Source: Rhodoferax mekongensis
GTDB lineage: Bacteria > Pseudomonadota > Gammaproteobacteria > Burkholderiales > Burkholderiaceae_C
Length of the DNA: 64,000 bases
Direction of reading: 5' to 3'
Assembly (NCBI RefSeq): GCF_032191775.1
Contig: NZ_CP132507.1
Span: forward strand, 2,257,001 to 2,321,000
In this document: one piece after another, positions 52,320 through 60,199 of the stretch
Position numbering within the stretch: the first letter of the stretch is position 1
Layout: each line of letters begins with the position of its first letter
Notes under the pieces: model-generated
Database searches by the model: none
Seen by the model: only the letters and a program-made list of their open reading frames with translations
What the model was told of the DNA's origin: nothing
Position numbers and translations under genes: made by a program

Positions 52320-53722
52320 TTCAGCAGGCCCATCTGGTGCGGCAGCCACAGCGTGATGGCGGGAACGTATGTGATGGCAATCAGCGCCACGATCAACGGA
52401 ACCAGCCAAGGCAGGATGGCCATGGTGGTCCGCTCGACCGACAGCTTGGAAATGCGTGCCAGCACAAACAACACCATGCCCAGCGGCGGATGCAGCAGCC
52501 CGATCATCAGGTTCAGCGTCATGATGATGCCGAACTGGATGGGGTCAATGCCCAGTTTCAGCACGATGGGGATCAGGATGGGCACGAGGATGGTGATGGC
52601 GGCAATCGTGTCGATGAAGCAACCCACAAACAGAATCAGCAAGTTCGCCAGCAGCAGGAACACCCACTTGTTGCTGGTGATGGACAGAATCCAGTCTGCC
52701 AAAGCCTGCGCGGCCTGTGTGGTGGTCAGCAGCCAGGCAAAGATGGACGCAGCCGTCACGATGAAGAGCACCGAGGAAGTGGTTTCAATCGTCTCGAAAG
52801 TGGCTTGAGCGAGGGTGCGAAGGGTCATGGACCGGTAGCGCACCAGACCCAGAAACAGCGCCCAGATCACCGCGGCCACTGCCGCTTCAGTCGGCGTGAA
52901 CCAGCCCATGGTCATGCCGCCGATCAGGATCACAGGCGCCATCAGCGCCAGTACCGCCGAGAAGTTAAAGCGCCAGTCCAGCACCATGAGCGCGACAAAG
53001 GCTGTTCCGGTAGCCATATTGACCGAGGCTCCGGCTTTCACCGCCAACCACACTGCCATCGGGAAGGCCAGAACCAGCAGGATTTCCAGTGTTGCGCCAC
53101 CCAGGCGCCCCCAGTGGAATGCCACGTCACCGCCCCAGCCGTTGCGCCGGGCAAAGTAAGCCACCGTGGCCATCATCAGGGCGGTCATGAACAAGCCGGG
53201 CAGGATGCCCGCCACAAACAAGGCGCCGATGGACACGTTGGCCATCATTCCGTAAATCACAAAGGGCAGGGAGGGCGGGATGATGGGGCCCAGCGTGGCC
53301 GAAGCGGCAGTCACCCCCACCGAAAACTCGGTGCTGTAGCCATGCTCTTTCATGGCCTTGATTTCAATCGAACCCAGGCCGGCGGCATCCGCAATGGCGG
53401 TGCCGGACATGCCCGAAAAAATCACCGAACCGATGATGTTCACCTGGCCCAGGCCGCCCTTCATCCAACCCACCAGGGCTACCGCAAAATCGTAGATGCG
53501 GCTGGTGATGCCTGCAATGTTCATCAGGTTGCCGGCCAGAATGAAGAAGGGTACCGCCAGCAGCGGGAAGGACTCGATGCCGGCAATCATGCGCTGCGCC
53601 AACACGATGTCGGGCACGGTGCCGGACACCAGGATGTAAATCAACGAGCCACCCGCCATGGACACCGCCACCGGCAGGCCACAGAGCATCAGGCCCAGAA
53701 AAGAAAGAATGAGTAGCAACAT
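52316..53722 (-). CDS. TRAP transporter large permease (DctM family)
   Basis: 468 residues with about 13 predicted membrane helices. Na+-coupled translocating subunit. PLLAVPFFILAGNLMNIAGI near the N-terminus is the DctM signature, and the GLLHPPLGMVLFVLARIS block near the end is conserved. It starts 12 bases after dctQ. Confidence 0.94.
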   Translation of the reverse strand: MLLLILSFLGLMLCGLPVAVSMAGGSLIYILVSGTVPDIVLAQRMIAGIESFPLLAVPFFILAGNLMNIAGITSRIYDFAVALVGWMKGGLGQVNIIGSVIFSGMSGTAIADAAGLGSIEIKAMKEHGYSTEFSVGVTAASATLGPIIPPSLPFVIYGMMANVSIGALFVAGILPGLFMTALMMATVAYFARRNGWGGDVAFHWGRLGGATLEILLVLAFPMAVWLAVKAGASVNMATGTAFVALMVLDWRFNFSAVLALMAPVILIGGMTMGWFTPTEAAVAAVIWALFLGLVRYRSMTLRTLAQATFETIETTSSVLFIVTAASIFAWLLTTTQAAQALADWILSITSNKWVFLLLANLLILFVGCFIDTIAAITILVPILIPIVLKLGIDPIQFGIIMTLNLMIGLLHPPLGMVLFVLARISKLSVERTTMAILPWLVPLIVALIAITYVPAITLWLPHQMGLLK

Positions 53723-53734
53723 GGGGGAGTCCGT

Positions 53735-54346
53735 TCAGTCGTCCGAGCCGTCGAAGTAGCCGGGGTTTTGCAGCGGGGAGAAGCCGCGGCGCCAGTTCTC
53801 AATGCCCACCTGCAAGGCACGCACGCTCATCAGTGCAAAGCCGGCAAAGGCCAGCCAGTACACATGGCTCTTGTTCCAGTTGATGGTGGTCATGGGCTCG
53901 TTGTCCACGGCCAGCGCATAGCGCGCAACCAACCAGGCACCGTAGCTGTAGAAGGCGAGTGCCGCAATGTCCACGGCAGTAGACAGCACGCGGCCTGCAG
54001 GCACCGGCAGGTAGCGGTAAATCAGGTTGACCTGAATGTGCCGCACACGGCGCACACACATGGAGGCGCCGATAAACACCACCGGCATCAGGCAGTACAC
54101 GGCGAGTTCTTCGGTCCAGGCAAACGAGTCGTTCAGCACATAGCGGCTGAAAAACTGCAGAAAAACCAGGCCGGCCATGGTCCAGAAAAAGCCCAGGCAA
54201 ATCCAGTCTTCGACGCCGTAGCCCGAGAGGTCGACCGTGTGCTGGTCGGCCTCTGCGAAGCTGGCGACCAGCGCTTCCGCGCTGGTCTCGACGGGACGTG
54301 ATTCGGCTGCGCCGCCCGACAAGGGCAGGGAGCTGTGAAGCGTCAT
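53735..54346 (-). CDS. TRAP transporter small permease (DctQ family)
   Basis: 203 residues with four membrane helices after an N-terminal cytoplasmic extension of about 50 residues, longer than usual for DctQ. The conserved FFSRYVLNDSFAWTEELAVY stretch identifies the family. Pairs with the DctM subunit next to it. Confidence 0.92.
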   Translation of the reverse strand: MTLHSSLPLSGGAAESRPVETSAEALVASFAEADQHTVDLSGYGVEDWICLGFFWTMAGLVFLQFFSRYVLNDSFAWTEELAVYCLMPVVFIGASMCVRRVRHIQVNLIYRYLPVPAGRVLSTAVDIAALAFYSYGAWLVARYALAVDNEPMTTINWNKSHVYWLAFAGFALMSVRALQVGIENWRRGFSPLQNPGYFDGSDD

Positions 54347-54357
54347 GTCGTGTCGCC

Positions 54358-55326
54358 TTACTTGATGGCCTGGATGCGGTCCCAGTCAGCCTTCTGGTAG
54401 CCGAACTGCTCGAAAGGCACGTTCTTGAGCACGGTGTCGCGGAATTCATTGGTGTTCACGTCCGTCACGCTCACGCCTTTGCTGCGGAAGATGGCAGCCA
54501 GTTCGCCTTCGCGGGTAGCCACTTCCTTGGAGGCTTTGGCAGCGGCTTCGAGGGCCACATCGGTGAAGATTTTCTTGTCAGCGTCCGAGAGCTTTTTCCA
54601 CAAGGCGCCAGCGACCACGGTGTTGAGGTGGTCCACGATGTGGCCGGTCAGCACGATGTGCTTTTGCACCTCATAGAACTTCTTGGCTTCGATGGTGGGC
54701 AGCGGGTTCTCCTGGGCTTCGACCGTGCCGTTTTGCAGTGCGAGGTAGACCTCGGCAAACGCAATCGGCGAGGTGTTGGCACCGCAGGCGCGCGGCATGG
54801 CCAGGTAGGCGGGCACGTCAGGCACGCGCATCTTCAGACCCTTCATGTCGGCGCACTTGGCAATCGGCTTGTTGCTGGTGGTGTGGCGGGTGCCGTAGTA
54901 GGTGGTGGCAATGATTTCATTGCCGCTCTTTTGCTCGTAGCCGGCGGTCAGCTCTTTGTAAATGTCGCTCTTGGTGTAGGCCAGCAGGTGGTCTACGTTG
55001 CGGAAGGTGTAGGGGTAGTAGGTCACTCCGATGCGGGGGAAAGCCTTGGCCGCAAAGCTGGAGCCCGAGATGATGATGTCCACCGTGCCCAAGGCCAGGC
55101 CTTGGTTGATGTCGTTTTCCTTGCCCAGCTGCGAGGCGGGGTACACATCAATCTGGTAGCGGCCGTTGGTGCGCTTCTGGATTTCCTGCGCAGCCCAGAC
55201 GGACGCGGTGTGGAACGGCTCACTGGGCTCGTAGACGTGGGCCCATTTGAGCTTGGTCTGCGCGAAAGCGGGGGCGGCGACCACCAGGCTTGCAGCCAGG
55301 GCCAGCGAAATGCGTTTGAATGTCAT
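54358..55326 (-). CDS. TRAP transporter substrate-binding protein (DctP family)
   Basis: 322 residues. Signal peptide MTFKRISLALAASLVVAAP... cleaved after AFA. The DctP fold has the conserved Arg in KMRVPDVPAY, which normally salt-bridges the ligand carboxylate, and FAEVYLALQNGTVEAQENP. A sugar acid (hexuronate or aldonate) is the likely ligand given the enzymes encoded downstream. RBS GAGGAG upstream of the ATG; 53 bases after the idonate-type dehydrogenase. Confidence 0.93.
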   Translation of the reverse strand: MTFKRISLALAASLVVAAPAFAQTKLKWAHVYEPSEPFHTASVWAAQEIQKRTNGRYQIDVYPASQLGKENDINQGLALGTVDIIISGSSFAAKAFPRIGVTYYPYTFRNVDHLLAYTKSDIYKELTAGYEQKSGNEIIATTYYGTRHTTSNKPIAKCADMKGLKMRVPDVPAYLAMPRACGANTSPIAFAEVYLALQNGTVEAQENPLPTIEAKKFYEVQKHIVLTGHIVDHLNTVVAGALWKKLSDADKKIFTDVALEAAAKASKEVATREGELAAIFRSKGVSVTDVNTNEFRDTVLKNVPFEQFGYQKADWDRIQAIK

Positions 55327-55379
55327 GCTCTTTGTCTCCTCTTGTTGTGAAAGTTGCGCAGGCGGGTCCGCTTGATGAA

Positions 55380-56393
55380 TCAGCCGGGAATCAACTGCAC
55401 TTTGGTACTGCGGCCTCTGTCCAATGCCAGATCGAAGGCCGCTTTCGATTGGCTGATCGGCAACTGGGCGCTGATGAGCGGGCGCACATCGGCCCGCCGG
55501 CTGCGAATGGCCTGTACGGCCCAGTCGAATTCGATATCGGCGCGGAAGGCGCCCACGTAGTCCAGCTCGCGCGACATGATGTCGTTGGCCGGAAAAGGAA
55601 TCTCTGCGGGCAGGGTGCCCACCTGCACCACGCGTCCGCCGCGGCGTACCGCAGCCAGGCAGCCCGCCAGTGCAGCAGGGTGGCCGGCGGCTTCCAGCGC
55701 CACATCGACACGTCCCCTCCAGGCTGATGCATCGGGCAAAGCTTCGTCGGCGCCCACGGTCAGCGCCATCTCGCGGGCCCGCTCGCTGGGGTCGCAGGCA
55801 ATCACACGGCCTGCACCGGCCAGGCGCGCAGCAATCACCGACATGCAGCCTATGGTGCCTGCCCCGGTCACCAGCACCGTGGCACCCAGCACTTCGCCCG
55901 CGCGGCGCACAGCATGCAGGCCCACAGATAGCGGCTCGGCGCAGGCAATCTCGCCCAGGCTCACATCTTCATCAATGGCGGTGAGCTGGGCCTCATTCAT
56001 CACAAAGTGCTCACGGAAGAAGCCGTGGATGTGCGGGAAGATGGCCGCACTGCCCAGAAACACCATCTTTTCGCACAGGTTGCTGCGTCCGGCCCGGCAG
56101 GCGGGGCACATGCCGCAGGGGTGGGCAGGGTTGACAGCCACTTTCTGGCCGACCTTCACCTTGGTAACCCCGTCGCCCACCGCATCCACCACGCCCGAGG
56201 CTTCATGCCCCGGCACAAAGGGCGCGCGGATCGCGAAAATGCCCGCGCGGCCATGCTGGTAGTAGTGCAGGTCGGAGCCGCAGATGCCGCCTGCGCCCAG
56301 CCGCACGCGCACCTGGCCGGGGCCGGGGTTCTGGGTGTCGTGGTGTTCCACGCTGAGATTCAGCGGGCCATTCAAGGTACAGGCAAGGCTCAT
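55380..56393 (-). CDS. L-idonate 5-dehydrogenase-like zinc dehydrogenase
   Basis: 337 residues of the MDR superfamily. GGICGSDLHYYQHG (catalytic zinc; HYYxHG is typical of idonate dehydrogenases), VPGHEASGVV, structural zinc cysteines CGMCPACRAGRSNLC, and VLVTGAGTIGCMSVIAARLA for NAD(P). Probably interconverts L-idonate and 5-ketogluconate or a related sugar acid. Second gene of the operon, 20 bases after the GntR regulator. Confidence 0.88.
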   Translation of the reverse strand: MSLACTLNGPLNLSVEHHDTQNPGPGQVRVRLGAGGICGSDLHYYQHGRAGIFAIRAPFVPGHEASGVVDAVGDGVTKVKVGQKVAVNPAHPCGMCPACRAGRSNLCEKMVFLGSAAIFPHIHGFFREHFVMNEAQLTAIDEDVSLGEIACAEPLSVGLHAVRRAGEVLGATVLVTGAGTIGCMSVIAARLAGAGRVIACDPSERAREMALTVGADEALPDASAWRGRVDVALEAAGHPAALAGCLAAVRRGGRVVQVGTLPAEIPFPANDIMSRELDYVGAFRADIEFDWAVQAIRSRRADVRPLISAQLPISQSKAAFDLALDRGRSTKVQLIPG

Positions 56394-56413
56394 GGTCAGG
56401 GTGTCCGGTCGGG

Positions 56414-57112
56414 TCAGGCGTCAGTGGGGGTAGTCCAGCCGGCAGAGAAGCGTTCGTGCGAATGGTCCAGGTGGCCGCTCATGGCAGCGCGCGCCATGTC
56501 GGGGTCGTGCGCGGCAATGGCGTCGACCACGGCGCGGTGCTCGTCCACCGCGGCTTTCCAGGTGGCTTCGCGCTCAAAGTGGCCGCCCAGTTTTTGGAAC
56601 AGGGGCCCATTGCGCTCGTCAAACAGCTGGGTGACTACCGCTTGCAAAGCGCTGTTGTCGCTGGCCTGCGCGATGCGGATGTGAAAGGCGCGGTCCCCGC
56701 GTATGGGCAGAGTGCGCGCGGCGATGTCAGCCTCCATGTCGCGCAGGGTTTCCAGCAGGTCAGGCACCAGGGTGGGGTCGGTGCTTTTCGCGGCGAGTGC
56801 AGCCAGCTCGCATTCGATGAGCTGGCGGGCGCGGATGATTTCCAGCGGGCCGGGCGCGTTGTCCAGCATGCGCACGCTTTCGCGGGCTATGACCACGATG
56901 CCCGAGCCCATGCGGACTTCGATCAGGCCTTCGACTTCCAGCGCGATCAGCGCTTCACGCACGGACGGGCGGGACACGCCCATCTTGGTGGCCAGGTCTC
57001 GCTCGGCCGGCAGCTTGCTGCCCACCGCGAATTCGCCGGTCTGGATGAGTTGGCGCAGCTGGTCCGCAATCTGGCGGTACAACCGGCGGGGCTCTATGGG
57101 TTGAAACGGCAT
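56414..57112 (-). CDS. GntR/FadR-family transcriptional regulator
   Basis: 232 residues from ATG 57112. N-terminal winged helix (LYRQIADQLRQLIQTGEFAV, then LPAERDLATKMGVSRPSVRE) and a C-terminal all-helical FCD ligand domain with metal-binding His/Asp. The UxuR/ExuR-like operator AAATTGGT-AAG-ACCAGTT sits 21 bases upstream of its start. It is the first gene of the operon, so autoregulation and control of the catabolic genes by a sugar-acid intermediate are expected. Confidence 0.92.
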   Translation of the reverse strand: MPFQPIEPRRLYRQIADQLRQLIQTGEFAVGSKLPAERDLATKMGVSRPSVREALIALEVEGLIEVRMGSGIVVIARESVRMLDNAPGPLEIIRARQLIECELAALAAKSTDPTLVPDLLETLRDMEADIAARTLPIRGDRAFHIRIAQASDNSALQAVVTQLFDERNGPLFQKLGGHFEREATWKAAVDEHRAVVDAIAAHDPDMARAAMSGHLDHSHERFSAGWTTPTDA

Positions 57113-57132
57113 ACGTTGATTGGCTAAAAGGT

Positions 57133-57150
57133 AAATTGGTAAGACCAGTT
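57133..57150 (-). promoter_or_regulatory. UxuR/ExuR-type operator upstream of the GntR regulator
   Basis: AAATTGGTAAGACCAGTT is a near-perfect palindrome and matches the known ExuR/UxuR consensus AAATTGGTATACCAATTT at 14 of 18 positions by eye. It lies just upstream of the regulator start, where it could overlap the operon promoter. Confidence 0.65.
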
Positions 57151-57218
57151 GGCCGGATTGTGGGGCGATTGCGCCTCCAAAAGTTCTAGGGTTTTCCCCA
57201 TCGGCCCTGCAATGGACG

Positions 57219-57246
57219 AAAAAAAGCCGCCTCAAGGGCGGCTTTT
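57219..57246 (-). terminator. Intrinsic terminator of vanAB
   Basis: GCCGCC (57226-57231) pairs with GGCGGC (57237-57242). On the minus strand seven T follow. It lies just beyond repeat copy 8 and 57 bases past the vanB stop. Confidence 0.85.
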
Positions 57247-57302
57247 GCTATCTATTCAGGAGCTGCCCACGCTTATTTCACGGGCGCCAGAGGCTTATTT
57301 GA
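57245..57302 (+). repeat. Dispersed 60-bp element, copy 8
   Basis: TTGCTATCTATTCAGGAGCT, GCCCACGC, TTTCACGGGCGCCAGAGGC, TTATTTGAC. It fills the space between the vanB stop codon and the terminator. Confidence 0.78.
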
Positions 57303-58295
57303 CTACAAATCCAGCACCAAACGCGCGCTTTTCGACCGGGAGCAGCAGGGCAGAAACTGGTCGTTCGCAGCCTGTTCTTCGGGCAGGAGGTATTGGTCGC
57401 GGTGGTCAGGCGTGCCGGCTTTGACGCGGGTGAGGCAGGTGCCGCACACGCCTTGTTCGCACGACATGGGGATATCGATACCGCCTGCATGCAGCGCTTC
57501 CAGTGCCGTCTGGTCGGGCAGCACCTTGATGACCTTGCCGGTGCTGGCTATCTGCAGCTCAAAGCTGCCGTCGTCGGCTTTGGCGGTGGGCGCTGCACCA
57601 AAGTACTCGCGATGCAAGTGCTCCTCCGGCCAGCCGGCGGCGCGGCCTGCGCTGAGCACCGCGTCCATAAAGCCTTGCGGACCGCACACATACAAGTGGG
57701 TGCCTGCCGGGGCGCTTTGCAGGGTGGCGGCAATGTCCAGCTTTTGGGCCGCATCGCCATCGTCAAAGTGGTGGTGGGTGTGTGCTGCAAACGGCGCTGC
57801 AGCCAGCCGGTCCACAAAGGCCGTGCGTGCACGGCTGCGGCTGCAGTGGTGCAGGGTGAAAGCACCACCGGTCGCCGCCAGGTGTTCCGCCATCGCCAGC
57901 ATGGGTGTGATGCCTATGCCACCGGCCAGCAGCAGGTGGTGGGGCGCCGCGCTCTCCAGGGGGAACAGGTTGCGCGGGGTGCTGATGGTGAGCGTGCTGC
58001 CCTCGGCCACCAGGTCGTGCACGGCGGTGGAGCCGCCGCGCGACGCCGCATCGCGCAGCACGCCAATCACATAGCGCTTCGTTTCACTGGGCGCGTTGCT
58101 CAGCGAGTACTGGCGCACCAGCCCATTGGGCAGGTGCACATCAATGTGCGCGCCGGCGGTGAAAGCGGGCAGGGCGCCACCGTCTGTTGCCACCAGCTCC
58201 AGGCTGCAGATGTCTTGCGCTTCGGTGCGCTTGGCCGCTACCTTGACCTGCAACGTTGCAGGCGTGCTCACAGGGGGCTGGGTGGGCCCGCTCAT
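57303..58295 (-). CDS. vanB: Vanillate O-demethylase reductase subunit
   Basis: 330 residues. Electron-transfer partner of VanA: FMN-binding (RQYSLSNAP, with Arg-x-Tyr-Ser), NAD-binding (LLLAGGIGITPMLAMAEHL), and a C-terminal plant-type 2Fe-2S domain (CEQGVCGTCLTRV ... LPCC). Phthalate-dioxygenase-reductase class. Start overlaps the vanA stop (ATGA). Other aromatic O-demethylases use the same reductase type, so vanillate is inferred with vanA. Confidence 0.9.
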   Translation of the reverse strand: MSGPTQPPVSTPATLQVKVAAKRTEAQDICSLELVATDGGALPAFTAGAHIDVHLPNGLVRQYSLSNAPSETKRYVIGVLRDAASRGGSTAVHDLVAEGSTLTISTPRNLFPLESAAPHHLLLAGGIGITPMLAMAEHLAATGGAFTLHHCSRSRARTAFVDRLAAAPFAAHTHHHFDDGDAAQKLDIAATLQSAPAGTHLYVCGPQGFMDAVLSAGRAAGWPEEHLHREYFGAAPTAKADDGSFELQIASTGKVIKVLPDQTALEALHAGGIDIPMSCEQGVCGTCLTRVKAGTPDHRDQYLLPEEQAANDQFLPCCSRSKSARLVLDL

Positions 58296-59347
58296 GCCGC
58301 CGCCTCTGCCGCAGCCGGGTTGCGCTCTGCGGCCACCACGCGGTCAATCACCTTGCGGGACTGCACGCCCCCGGTGTCGATGTTCAGCATCAACAATTTG
58401 CGCTCGGGGTAGGCCAGCAGGTTTTGTTGTTGGCGCTCCAGCATCTCTTGGTCTTCCGCAAAAATCTTGCCCTGGCCTTCGCGGATCTGCGCGGTCAGCT
58501 CGGCGTCTTGCGGCTTGAACTTGCGCGCCATGCCCCAGAAGTAGTGGATGGACGTGTCTGTTTTGGGGGTGATGAAGTCCACCACCCAGCTTGCGGCCTT
58601 GAACTCGTCCGGCGCCTTGTAGCCGCCGTGGCCCTGCAGTGCCACACCCACCTCAATCATGATGTGGCTTGGCGGCGTGAAGTGGCAGATTTGCCAGCGG
58701 TCCACCAGCTGGTCGTCAGGCAGGCCGTTCATGCGCAGGGCCATCTTCCAGAAAGGGGGCGCTTCAATGCCTTCCATGTAGCGCTCGGTGATCACATGGT
58801 CGCCGTCCACGCGGGTCTGGCAGGGCACTTCGTCAATTTCCTTTTGGCCGATGCTGGTGCTGTGCACATAGGTTTCGTGCGTCAGGTCCATCAGGTTGTC
58901 GATCATCAGGCGGTAGTCGCAGGCAATCTCGTACAAGCCGCCGCCGTAGCCGAACTGCGGATTGCCCAGCCATTCGAACTTCGGAATGTTGGCCACGTCC
59001 GCCTTCGTGGCATCGCCGGGCCAGACCCACACAAAGCCATGTTCCTCATGCAGCGGAAAGCTGCGATTGGCCGGAAAGCCGCGCACGCGCTGGCAGGGCA
59101 TGGACACGGTTTTGCCATCGCAGCCCATGGCCAGGCCGTGGTAGCCGCAGACCAGCGTGTCACCTTCGACCTTGCCCAGCGAGAGCGGGGCGCCCCGGTG
59201 CGGGCAGAAGTCTTCCACCGCGGCGGGCACGCCCGCGCTGTTGCGGAACAGCGCCATGGGGATGTTGCAAATGCGGCGGCCCAAGGGGCGGTCAGAAGGG
59301 ATCTCTTCGCTGCGGGCAGCAACGTACCAGGTGTTGAGAGGAAACAT
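58292..59347 (-). CDS. vanA: Vanillate O-demethylase oxygenase subunit
   Basis: 351 residues from ATG 59347 with AAGGAG 8 bases upstream. Rieske centre CPHRGAPLSLG ... CGYHGL, and mononuclear iron ligands in NLMDLTHETYVHSTSIG. Removes the O-methyl group of vanillate to give protocatechuate and formaldehyde. Starts MFPLNTWYVAAR, typical for VanA. Regulated probably by the MarR protein encoded upstream through the palindrome at 59375. Confidence 0.93.
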   Translation of the reverse strand: MFPLNTWYVAARSEEIPSDRPLGRRICNIPMALFRNSAGVPAAVEDFCPHRGAPLSLGKVEGDTLVCGYHGLAMGCDGKTVSMPCQRVRGFPANRSFPLHEEHGFVWVWPGDATKADVANIPKFEWLGNPQFGYGGGLYEIACDYRLMIDNLMDLTHETYVHSTSIGQKEIDEVPCQTRVDGDHVITERYMEGIEAPPFWKMALRMNGLPDDQLVDRWQICHFTPPSHIMIEVGVALQGHGGYKAPDEFKAASWVVDFITPKTDTSIHYFWGMARKFKPQDAELTAQIREGQGKIFAEDQEMLERQQQNLLAYPERKLLMLNIDTGGVQSRKVIDRVVAAERNPAAAEAAA

Positions 59348-59374
59348 GGCTTGGCTCCTTGGATGGGAAATCTT

Positions 59375-59392
59375 CATTCAGTATGCTGAATG
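59375..59392 (-). promoter_or_regulatory. Palindromic operator upstream of vanA
   Basis: CATTCAG-TATG-CTGAATG is a perfect inverted repeat with 7-base arms and a 4-base centre, typical in size for MarR-family sites. It lies 27 bases before the vanA start, in or near the promoter. Confidence 0.65.
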
Positions 59393-59476
59393 ACGAGAAT
59401 CATAGACCGAAGTCAATTCCACGGCTAGGGGCTGGGGATGAGGGTTTTCCCTTGAAAAGGGATGAATCCGATGGCT

Positions 59477-59524
59477 GGTCGGGGTCGAGGTCGAGGTCGA
59501 GGTCGAGGTCGAGGTCGAGGTCGG
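59477..59524. repeat. Hexamer tandem repeat between the MarR gene and vanA
   Basis: Six perfect GGTCGA units (59483-59518) flanked on each side by GGTCGG, eight units in all. It lies 10 bases beyond the MarR gene stop and about 130 bases upstream of vanA. Confidence 0.93.
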
Positions 59525-59534
59525 GGGCTTTGGG

Positions 59535-60041
59535 CTATGCGCTGTCGGACGGCTGGTCCGGCATATCGGCATCGTCCTCGGGGGCTGGCGTGTTCAAGTG
59601 CACAAACTTGCGCAGCAGGCGCAAAAACTCCTCGCGCTCGGCGGGCTCAAGGGCGTCCAGCAATTGCCCGTACATGGGTGCCACGCGCGGAAGCATCTCG
59701 GCCAGCACCGCCTCGCCCTCAGGCGTGAGGCGCAGCGCGCGCTGGCGGCGAGGCATCAGCTCCCGCACGATCCAGCCCTTGGCATCCAGCCGCGCAGCAA
59801 TGTCGGCAGTGGTCGATGTATCCAGCGCCACCCGGTCCGCCAGCGTCACCTGGTCCATGCCCGGCGTATCCTGCAGCGCGCGCAACACTGCGTATTGCAC
59901 CGGCGTGATCTGCTTGCCATGCGTCTTGGCAAACGTGCCCACCGCCAATTGGTGCGCTCGCCGGATCAGATGGCCGGGTTCAGCTTGCAGGGGGATGGAA
60001 GCGGTAACGGCTGGGTGAGTGGTGGACTGCGAATCAGACAT
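59535..60041 (-). CDS. MarR-family transcriptional regulator (likely vanAB repressor)
   Basis: 168 residues. Winged-helix MarR fold: TPVQYAVLRALQDTPG, then QVTLADRVALDTSTTADIAARL (recognition helix region) and the wing with RRQRALRLTPEGEAVL. The C-terminal end is acidic and Pro-rich. Located upstream of vanA in the same direction; related genes in Comamonadaceae and Caulobacter sit beside vanAB. Loss of repression by vanillate is inferred. Confidence 0.88.
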   Translation of the reverse strand: MSDSQSTTHPAVTASIPLQAEPGHLIRRAHQLAVGTFAKTHGKQITPVQYAVLRALQDTPGMDQVTLADRVALDTSTTADIAARLDAKGWIVRELMPRRQRALRLTPEGEAVLAEMLPRVAPMYGQLLDALEPAEREEFLRLLRKFVHLNTPAPEDDADMPDQPSDSA

Positions 60042-60137
60042 GGCGGAGCTGGGGTGAATGGGCAGGACTATACGGCAGTGTCTTCGGGCGGCGCGATAGC
60101 ACTGGTGAAGCGGTTAATGCTCATGTGGATCGACGTA

Positions 60138-60199
60138 GTGCTATTTTTTTTATAGCTGCTAGCGCACATTCCAAGAGCGCCAGATGCCGAATTAATGCC
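60138..60199 (+). repeat. Dispersed 60-bp element, copy 9
   Basis: GTGCTAT, T-run, TATAGCTGCTAGCGCAC, ATTCCAAGAGCGCCAGATGCC, GAATTAAT. It ends at the stop codon of the SNF2 gene (minus strand). Confidence 0.8.

Noticed and set aside
59477..59524. Tandem units considered as a CRISPR array.
   Set aside because: Units are 6 bases long with no spacers, and there are no cas genes.
59378..59572. Minus-strand frame encoding a Thr-Ser repeat across the GGTCGA array.
   Set aside because: The repeat is non-coding: it overlaps the MarR gene end in another frame and has no start signal. The Thr-Ser run is only the translation of the hexamer.
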